A stretch of 35,339 nucleotides of DNA from Micromonospora maritima (GTDB lineage Bacteria; Actinomycetota; Actinomycetes; Mycobacteriales; Micromonosporaceae), in assembly GCF_902825405.1 (NCBI RefSeq), contig NZ_CADEAU010000011.1:1-35339 (forward strand), in the 5' to 3' direction. Made by a program: the position numbers and the translations under genes. The notes beneath the pieces are model-generated. The model made no database searches and was not told the origin of the DNA. It saw only the letters and a program-made list of their open reading frames with translations. Shown one piece after another: positions 31,201 to 35,339 of this stretch; position 1 is the first letter of the stretch, and every line of letters begins with the position of its first letter.

Positions 31201-31239
31201 GTCAGCACCCCGACGACGTCTTCGGGACGGCCATCTCAC
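28207..31239 (-). CDS. NB-ARC/TPR (NLR-like) STAND ATPase
   Basis: I choose the GTG at 31237-31239, which overlaps the TGA of the membrane-protein gene (GTGA), giving 1010 aa; the same frame extends upstream but there it is antisense-like and out of register with the real upstream gene. After an Arg-rich start comes a short motif GIASTGDYAINVQTR (residues 38-52). The NB-ARC domain follows: P-loop GLGGVGKS with K119, Walker B GWLLVLDNV, sensor ILVTSRRA and the GLPL-like CLPLAVEQAGAYM. After a helical winged region come eleven 42-residue kinesin-light-chain-type TPRs plus a degenerate twelfth, with consensus GDDHPDTLTSVNNLA. Such STAND proteins oligomerise on sensing a trigger, often a phage or stress signal, and activate an effector. 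The upstream membrane protein is the likely partner. Confidence 0.88.
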   Translation of the reverse strand: MRWPSRRRRRGADRSVPEGARPDPAGSRRISATGDVPGIASTGDYAINVQTRIDQAMVLPPEAMSTPESVPAPACLTNLPGRHELFLGREEELRRLDATAASSGVVVVQAVHGLGGVGKSTLAARWAGLHAGVFAPVWWITADSRTGLDAGLAALAGGLQPGLAAVMPATVLREWAVRWLASHEGWLLVLDNVNDPADMADLVARLPQGRILVTSRRATGWPEFVTTVRLDVLDLPEAVTLLARVAARGGVDVAEVEAEAVCTELGCLPLAVEQAGAYMAQTGTSPTGYLELLARYPADIYRDGEEGRAGQRTVARVWQVTLDALADDPLPGRLLRLMAWYAPEPIPRMVVNALAGTNTAAINRAIGRLAAYNMIAVEAATGQITVHRLVQAVARTPDEDNAHRQPADIAAARTDAVTTLRGVVPSEWHDPASWPRWRALLPHLDAAVVLHSRDLPSDTERLITEALLLNLAAMFLLDQGNLSQSTAYLERAVADTRRVLGDDHPDTLACVNNLAYAYQAAGNPERVIPLCQQVISNRRHVMGDDHPDTLTAVNNLAYAYQSAGDPERAIPLFTQVLTDRRRILGDDHPDTLDSVSNLAYAYHAAGDLGRTIPLFVRVLADRRRVLGRDHPRTLSSVNNLASSYQAAGDLKRAIRLFEQVLVDYRRVLGDDHPDTLTAVNNLAYAFHAAGNLEQAIPRFERVLADRRRVLGDDHPDTLTSINNLASAHQAAGGLERAFPLFAQTLAGRRRVLGDDHPDTLTSINNLAHAYQAAGDLERALPLFHQVLSDRRRVLGDGHPDALASVNNLASAYHAAGDLERAFPLFAQTLTDRRRVLGDDHPDTLTSMNNLAYAHHAAGDLERALPLFEQALADRRRVLGDDHPNTLTSVNCLANAYQAAGDLERALPLFEQTLTDRRRLLGDDHPDTLVSINNLASAHHAAGDLELAAYLFEQALTHCRRVLGESHRLTGLVSANTDAALRERRARDGTPDPAPTDPPPETGRSSPAAPQ
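28330..29790 (-). repeat. 126-bp tandem coding repeat array (TPR units)
   Basis: A 126-bp unit recurs eleven times in strict register; the marker around GTGTCGGGGTGGTCGTC falls near 28462, 28588, 28714 and so on to 29722, with a degenerate copy near 28336. Units in the first half (28440-29150, the C-terminal repeats of the protein) share stretches of more than 40 identical bases, while the N-terminal ones have diverged, so the C-terminal repeats look younger. Confidence 0.9.
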
Positions 31240-31544
31240 CGGCGTTGGACGTTCCGTGCGTTGTCCCCGGTCGAGGCGATCCCGCTGATCCCATGAGCAG
31301 TCACCGACCGGTCTTCGGACCTCCCGGCGGAACCCGCCGGGAGGGAAGCCGTAGGCGACGGAGCCAGGACCACGGCGGCCACGGCTACCACCAGGCCCGC
31401 GACCGCGGCCAGCCAGCTGGCGACCTCCACTCCGCGCAGGCCGAACACCACGGCAACCGTTGCCAGGGCAGTGGCAACCGCCGAACCCATTCCGATGATC
31501 GCCCGCCGTCGTCTCCGCACCACCACATTGTGGAGCGGGCCCAC
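31236..31544 (-). CDS. Small two-helix membrane protein coupled to the NB-ARC gene
   Basis: This 102-aa ORF starts with GTG at 31542-31544 (GTGGGCCCGCTC; no clear ribosome binding site, and an ATG at codon 19 is an alternative). A basic N-terminus (VVVRRRRR) precedes two hydrophobic helices, GMGSAVATALATVAVVFGL and ASWLAAVAGLVVAVAAVVLA, then a Ser/Ala-rich tail. The last 15 residues, GIASTGDNARNVQRR, repeat the motif found at residues 38-52 of the NB-ARC protein (12 of 15 identical). The stop overlaps the NB-ARC start. A membrane-active effector with the same terminal motif as its NLR fits a homotypic-contact system. Exact start and function are uncertain. Confidence 0.65.
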   Translation of the reverse strand: MGPLHNVVVRRRRRAIIGMGSAVATALATVAVVFGLRGVEVASWLAAVAGLVVAVAAVVLAPSPTASLPAGSAGRSEDRSVTAHGISGIASTGDNARNVQRR

Positions 31545-31554
31545 CCGCGTTCAC

Positions 31555-31867
31555 CAGTCAGGATCGCCGGTGTCGAGAACGTGACCGAGATCGTCGGACA
31601 GATGAGCGTGATCGCGTGGTCGATCGCCGCGGTGACCGACCGACTCATGCCCGCGGAGCAGTGCAAAAAACCTGCAAACGCCAGCCCTTGTCCTGGGCGA
31701 AAGCGCTTTCTTACGATTGCGTCACATCGATGTTTCGTTCGCGGGCCGGGCGCCGCGAATGGACGAACGCCGCTGACGGCGCGCCTGATCGCGTCGCGGC
31801 AATCCATCCTTTCCTGTTCGGCGACCGCCGGTCGATCCGGCGTGCGCGAAAACGAATCGAGGCGTCA
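31555..31867. other. Intergenic region between divergent NB-ARC unit and pectate lyase
   Basis: About 310 bp without a supported gene. It contains the predicted pectate-lyase promoter and palindrome (31688-31717). A minus-strand frame crosses it but has no recognisable protein content and runs into the membrane-protein gene out of frame. Base composition around 31660-31740 is less GC-rich than the genes, as expected for a regulatory stretch. No clear promoter for the minus-strand unit was found. Confidence 0.6.
31688..31717 (+). promoter_or_regulatory. Pectate-lyase promoter with LacI-type palindrome
   Basis: TTGTCC (31688-31693) and TACGAT (31712-31717) are 18 bp apart. GAAAGCGCTTTC, a perfect 12-bp palindrome (31699-31710), fills the spacer. 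Its CG-centred shape and position match a LacI-family repressor site. It differs from both the CebR-like site at 3659 and the TTGCAA sites of the glucan locus. The leader would be about 145 nt. Confidence 0.65.
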
Positions 31868-33433
31868 ATGAGACGACCAGTCGCACTGAGACTTCAGGCC
31901 CTCCTCGCCACGGCGGTGGTGGGCGGCGCGGTGGCGGTGACGATGCCGTCCCCGCAGGCGTCGGCGGCGGCCGTGACCGCCACCGGCTTCGCGAGCCAGA
32001 ACGGCGGCACCACCGGCGGCGCGGGCGGCCAGACGGTGCGCGCCACCACGGGCACCGCCATCCACGCCGCGCTCTGCGGCCGGGCCAGCAGCAGCACCCC
32101 GATCGTCATCGAGGTGACCGGGACCATCAACCACGGCAACACCAGCAAGGTCTCCGGATCGAGCTGCAACACCGCCGACGGCGTGATCGAGCTGAAGCAG
32201 ATCAGCAACGTCACCATCATCGGCGTGGGCAGCGGCGCCGTCTTCGACCAGCTCGGCATCCACATCCGCGACTCCCGCAACATCATCATCCGCAACGTGA
32301 CGGTGCGCAACGTCAAGAAGTCGGGCTCGCCCACCTCCAACGGCGGCGACGCGATCGGCATGGAGAGCAGCGTCCGCAACGTGTGGGTCGACCACGTCAC
32401 GCTGGAAGCGTCCGGCGGCGAGTCGGAGGGCTTCGACGGCCTGTTCGACATGAAGGACGACACCCAGTACGTGACGCTGTCGTACAGCATCCTGCGCAAT
32501 TCCGGCCGGGGTGGCCTGATCGGATCGAGCGAGAGCGACCGCGGCAACGGCTACGTCACCTTCGAGCACAACCTGTACGAGAACATCGACTCCCGGACGC
32601 CGCTGCTGCGCGGCGGCGTCGCCCACATGTTCAACAACCACTACACCGGGCTGCACGAGTCGGGCATCAACTCCCGGGCCGGCGCGCGGGCCAAGGTGGA
32701 CAGCAACTACTTCCGCAACTCCAAGGACGTGCTCGGCACGTTCTACACCAGCGAGCGCGGCACCTGGCAGGTCAGCGGCAACATCTTCGACAACGTGACC
32801 TGGTCGGCCCCGGGCGGCGACAACTACCCGGCGGGGCCGAACGTGACCTCGACGACCACGGTGAGCGTGCCGTACTCGTACCGGCTCGACGCGGCGAGCT
32901 GCGTGCCGGACGTGGTGCGGCAGACGGCGGGCGCCAACACCGGCCTGCGGGTGTCCGACGGCAACTGCACGCCCCAGTCCCCGCCGCCCACCACGCCGGG
33001 GCCGACCACGCCCGCACCCACCACGCCGCCGCCCGGCACGACCACCCCGCCGCCGTCCGGCGGGACCAACCTGAGCCTCGTCTCCGGCGCCGGCGCCGAC
33101 GGGTCCAGCAAGGCCGACGGCACCAGCTACGGCAACGTGCGCGACGGCAACCTGAGCACCTACTGGTCGCCGTCCGGGTCCACCGGCACCGTCTCGATCA
33201 AGTGGGGCTCGGCCACCACCGTGTCCCGCGTGGTCATCCGCGAGCCGTCCGGCACCTCGGGTTCGATCGGGTCGTGGCAGCTGGTCAACAACGACACCGG
33301 CGCGGTGCTCGCCTCCGGCAGCGGGGCCGGCCAGATCACCTTCGGCGCGACCTCGCTGAAGAAGATCAACTTCAAGATCACCAGCTCCAGCGGTACGCCG
33401 AGAGTCGGCGAGTTCGAGACGTACGCCGGTTAA
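31868..33433 (+). CDS. Secreted PL1 pectate lyase with C-terminal carbohydrate-binding-like module
   Basis: The ATG at 31868 follows GAGG at 5 nt and gives 521 aa. A signal peptide ends near SAAA (residue 33). The parallel beta-helix lyase domain (about 35-370) carries NIIIRNVTVRNV, GGDAIGMESSVRNVWVDH, FDGLFDMKDDTQYVTLSYS and RTPLLR (R243, R248), where PL1 enzymes carry the catalytic arginine. A Thr/Pro linker (about 372-398) leads to a C-terminal beta-sandwich with TYWSPSGSTGTVSIKWG and VSRVVIREPS, like a discoidin or CBM module. It cleaves pectin homogalacturonan outside the cell by elimination; calcium-binding Asp residues are present in the GGDAIGMES and DMKDD segments. It ends in a hairpin shared with the GH30 gene. 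Confidence 0.92.
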   Translation: MRRPVALRLQALLATAVVGGAVAVTMPSPQASAAAVTATGFASQNGGTTGGAGGQTVRATTGTAIHAALCGRASSSTPIVIEVTGTINHGNTSKVSGSSCNTADGVIELKQISNVTIIGVGSGAVFDQLGIHIRDSRNIIIRNVTVRNVKKSGSPTSNGGDAIGMESSVRNVWVDHVTLEASGGESEGFDGLFDMKDDTQYVTLSYSILRNSGRGGLIGSSESDRGNGYVTFEHNLYENIDSRTPLLRGGVAHMFNNHYTGLHESGINSRAGARAKVDSNYFRNSKDVLGTFYTSERGTWQVSGNIFDNVTWSAPGGDNYPAGPNVTSTTTVSVPYSYRLDAASCVPDVVRQTAGANTGLRVSDGNCTPQSPPPTTPGPTTPAPTTPPPGTTTPPPSGGTNLSLVSGAGADGSSKADGTSYGNVRDGNLSTYWSPSGSTGTVSIKWGSATTVSRVVIREPSGTSGSIGSWQLVNNDTGAVLASGSGAGQITFGATSLKKINFKITSSSGTPRVGEFETYAG

Positions 33434-33445
33434 CCGGCGCGACGA

Positions 33446-33474
33446 GCGGGGGCGGCCGATCCGGCCGCCCCCGC
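33446..33474. terminator. Bidirectional terminator between pectate lyase and GH30 genes
   Basis: GCGGGGGCGGCCG (33446-33458) pairs perfectly with CGGCCGCCCCCGC (33462-33474) around a 3-nt loop, in a 58-bp gap between convergent stops. Confidence 0.85.
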
Positions 33475-33491
33475 CCTGGTTCGTGTACCCG

Positions 33492-35222
33492 TCAGAGGGT
33501 GAGCACGACGGTGGAGATGCTCCGCGCGCCGACGTTCACCGTCACCTGGTTGCCGTTCACGCCGACCGGCTGGCTCGCCGCACTGGCGTTCTGCGACGTG
33601 GCCACGTACTCCGCCCGGCTGACGTTCTGCGGCGCCTGGATGATCGCGTTGTTCACCGCGCTGGTCGACCGGTTGAGGATCACCAGCGTGACCTTCCCGT
33701 CGCCGGAGTAGGCGGTCACCTCCAGCGGCGAGGCCTTCGAACTCTTGGTCAGCGCGACCCGCTGGTAGCCGGGCCGCACGTACTTCGCGTACTGCGCGAA
33801 CGCGTAACCGCGCTTGAGCGGCGCCCCCGCCACGGTGCCGTACGCGGATTCCCCGTCACCGATGAACGAGTAGTAGCGCTTGCCGTACCACCAGACGTAC
33901 GCGCTCCAGTTCGACTCCATCGACCTGTGCACGGTGCGCATGATGTCGTCGAGCGTCTCGTTCCAGACCGTGGCGTTGGCCGGGTTGCCCCAGATGTTCG
34001 CGCCGCCGCCGTCGGCCTCGTGCAGGTTCCACTCGGTCATCCAGACCGGCTTGTTGTACTGCTGCGCCAGCGGATACGGCTTCAGCCGGCCGGACGCCTC
34101 GGTGCCGTACAGGTGCCCGCCGATGTAGCCGATGTTGGCGCGGGCGGCCGCGTCGTTGAGCGTCGGGTCGGTGTAGCCGTAGTTCAGGTTCACCGCCTCG
34201 GCGACCATCAGCTTGGTGTTCTGCACCTTGGCCCCCTGCTCCCGCACGAACGTCTGGAGTTCGGTGCCGCTCCAGTCCATCGAGTCGTAGTCCGGGTGCC
34301 AGTCCGGCTCGTTCTGCACGGACGTGACGTCGATCGTCACGCCCTGGTTGCGCATGTACTGGACGTAGCTGTTGAGGTGGTTGGCGTAGTCGTCGTAGTA
34401 GTCGGTGCGCAGCTTGCCGCCGTTGATCCGGCTGTTGTTCGTCTTCCAGGCCGCCGGCGCGGTCCACGGCGACGCCATGATCTTCACGTTCGACCCGTAC
34501 GACTTCGCCGTCCGCAGCGCGCCGACCTGGGTGCCCCACTCGCCGGACACCGGCGAGATGCCGGTACGCACGATGGACAGGCCGAGCTGGTTGGGGCCGA
34601 GCCCGACGAGCGTCTGCGTCTCGGCCGTCGACCACGCGCCGCCCCAGATCGACACCGCGGCCCCGAACCCGTCGACCGTCTGGTACTTCGTGGCGGTGTT
34701 CACCGTGATGTCCGCCGGCCCGCCCGGCGGTGGGGCGGACGGCGACGACGTCGGCGTCGGCGACGGCGGAGGCGAGCTGGTCGGCGACGTGGTCGGCGTC
34801 GTCGTGCCACCGGTGCAGGTCACCCCGTTGAGCGCGAAGCTGGTGGGCGCGGGGTTGCTGCTGGTCCAGTCCCCGTTGAAACCGAACGACGTGCTGCCGT
34901 TCGTGGGGATGGACCCGTTGTAGTCGACGTTGCGGGCGGTGACCGCCGCTCCGCTCTGGGTCACCGTGGCGTTCCACGCCTGGGTGACGGTCTGACCGGC
35001 GGCGTAGGACCAGGTGAGCGTCCATCCGTTGACCGGGTCACCGAGGTTGGTGACCGTGACGTTGGCGCCGAAGCCGCCCTGCCACTGCGACGACACGGCG
35101 TAGGTCACCGCGCAGCCGGCGGCTGCCGCGCCGGCCGGCACCGCCACCGCCGCGGCTGCCGACGCCAGCAGGACGGTCCCGGCCGTGACCAGGGCGGTAC
35201 GGGGTGCGCTGAGTCTTCTCAT
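33492..35222 (-). CDS. Secreted CBM2-GH30 enzyme (GH30_8-like xylanase)
   Basis: The ATG at 35220-35222 with GGACGAG upstream gives 576 aa. The signal peptide ends near residue 33 (AGAAAA); a CBM2 module (about 34-140, [20 protein letters not shown] to GVTCTGG) and a Ser/Pro/Thr linker lead to a GH30 domain from about residue 169. E305 in [12 protein letters not shown] is the expected acid/base and E397 in [13 protein letters not shown] the expected nucleophile; GHLYGTE is also typical. A C-terminal beta-sandwich ([15 protein letters not shown]) completes the GH30 fold. The motif set resembles GH30_8 glucuronoxylan hydrolases, though another GH30 activity such as galactanase is possible. It lies 19 bp after the end of the upstream partial gene, so the two form a transcript from outside the window. 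Confidence 0.88.
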   Translation of the reverse strand: MRRLSAPRTALVTAGTVLLASAAAAVAVPAGAAAAGCAVTYAVSSQWQGGFGANVTVTNLGDPVNGWTLTWSYAAGQTVTQAWNATVTQSGAAVTARNVDYNGSIPTNGSTSFGFNGDWTSSNPAPTSFALNGVTCTGGTTTPTTSPTSSPPPSPTPTSSPSAPPPGGPADITVNTATKYQTVDGFGAAVSIWGGAWSTAETQTLVGLGPNQLGLSIVRTGISPVSGEWGTQVGALRTAKSYGSNVKIMASPWTAPAAWKTNNSRINGGKLRTDYYDDYANHLNSYVQYMRNQGVTIDVTSVQNEPDWHPDYDSMDWSGTELQTFVREQGAKVQNTKLMVAEAVNLNYGYTDPTLNDAAARANIGYIGGHLYGTEASGRLKPYPLAQQYNKPVWMTEWNLHEADGGGANIWGNPANATVWNETLDDIMRTVHRSMESNWSAYVWWYGKRYYSFIGDGESAYGTVAGAPLKRGYAFAQYAKYVRPGYQRVALTKSSKASPLEVTAYSGDGKVTLVILNRSTSAVNNAIIQAPQNVSRAEYVATSQNASAASQPVGVNGNQVTVNVGARSISTVVLTL

Positions 35223-35241
35223 CGGATCTCGTCCTCCGTGG

Positions 35242-35339
35242 TCAGCGCTGCAGGGTGAGCAGGCCGGGCCGGTAGGGGAGCAGGCCGTAGTCGCCGCCGG
35301 AGTTGGGGGCGCGGCCCTGGTAGAGCAGTTGCAGGTTGC
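35242..35339 (-). CDS. Partial gene, C-terminal 31 codons of a probable secreted glycosidase
   Basis: Only the 3' end is present. The last codons read [20 protein letters not shown], then [11 protein letters not shown] and TGA at 35242-35244. The rest lies beyond the right edge. A terminal SGGDYxxLPYRxGLLTL is reminiscent of the ends of some GH43-type arabinofuranosidases/xylosidases, which would fit next to a xylanase, but this is a memory-level resemblance on 31 residues. The close spacing (19 bp) to the GH30 gene indicates one operon. Confidence 0.55.
   Translation of the reverse strand, partial: NLQLLYQGRAPNSGGDYGLLPYRPGLLTLQR

Noticed and set aside
31100-31240. A frameshift splitting one membrane-NB-ARC fusion gene into two
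   Set aside because: The stop of the membrane-protein gene and the GTG of the NB-ARC gene overlap as GTGA, as in two other gene pairs in this window, and each product carries its own copy of the shared motif; two coupled genes is the simpler reading, though an old fission cannot be excluded.
31385-31807. Minus-strand 140-codon frame over the pectate-lyase promoter region
   Set aside because: No domain or signal is recognisable, it overlaps the membrane-protein gene out of frame, and it spans a regulatory region.

Overview
The window is high-GC actinobacterial DNA. GTG and TTG starts, GTGA/ATGA stop-start overlaps, a shared-ATPase style of sugar importer and many secreted modular glycosidases point to a soil or plant-associated filamentous actinomycete. 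Micromonospora or another Micromonosporaceae is my best guess; this rests on style, not on a database match.

Layout. (1) 1-2090: a minus-strand group (TetR regulator, an 89-aa unknown, a truncated YdcF/DUF218-like gene) divergent from an AurF-type diiron oxygenase, with a repeated operator between them. (2) 2134-3597: a secreted CBM2-GH5 cellulase with a CebR-like operator at its promoter. (3) 3730-8935: a minus-strand stress-type operon (STAS, GlsB/YeaQ membrane protein, zinc-ribbon plus STAS, BON), divergent from a response regulator - histidine kinase - GerMN lipoprotein operon, followed by a SigB/SigF-type sigma factor. (4) 9101-24927: the most striking block, about 16 kb that reads as a dedicated alpha-1,3-glucan/nigeran utilisation locus. 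It has three secreted GH87 enzymes, a LacI regulator, a lipoprotein binding protein with two permeases but no ATPase, and a cytoplasmic GH13 alpha-glucosidase. (5) 25101-28169: a small secreted protein of unknown function, a 41-codon ORF with a Thr/Ser/Cys-rich end, and a MocR regulator and EamA transporter whose start codons physically overlap. (6) 28207-31544: a two-gene unit of a small two-helix membrane protein coupled to an NB-ARC/TPR (NLR-like) protein; both carry the same short Gly/Asp motif. (7) 31868-35339: plant-polysaccharide enzymes, namely a PL1 pectate lyase, a CBM2-GH30 xylanase-type enzyme and the last 31 codons of another gene.

How block 4 should work (inference from families): GH87 enzymes cut insoluble alpha-1,3-glucan or nigeran outside the cell, accessory discoidin-type modules hold the enzymes on the polymer, the lipoprotein and permeases import the oligosaccharides using an ATPase encoded elsewhere (MsiK type), the GH13 enzyme releases glucose, and the LacI protein represses through TTGCAA-centred sites. 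Hairpins stand between most genes, so expression is probably graded along a long transcript starting near 12498.

No tRNA, rRNA, CRISPR array, insertion sequence or integrase was seen.
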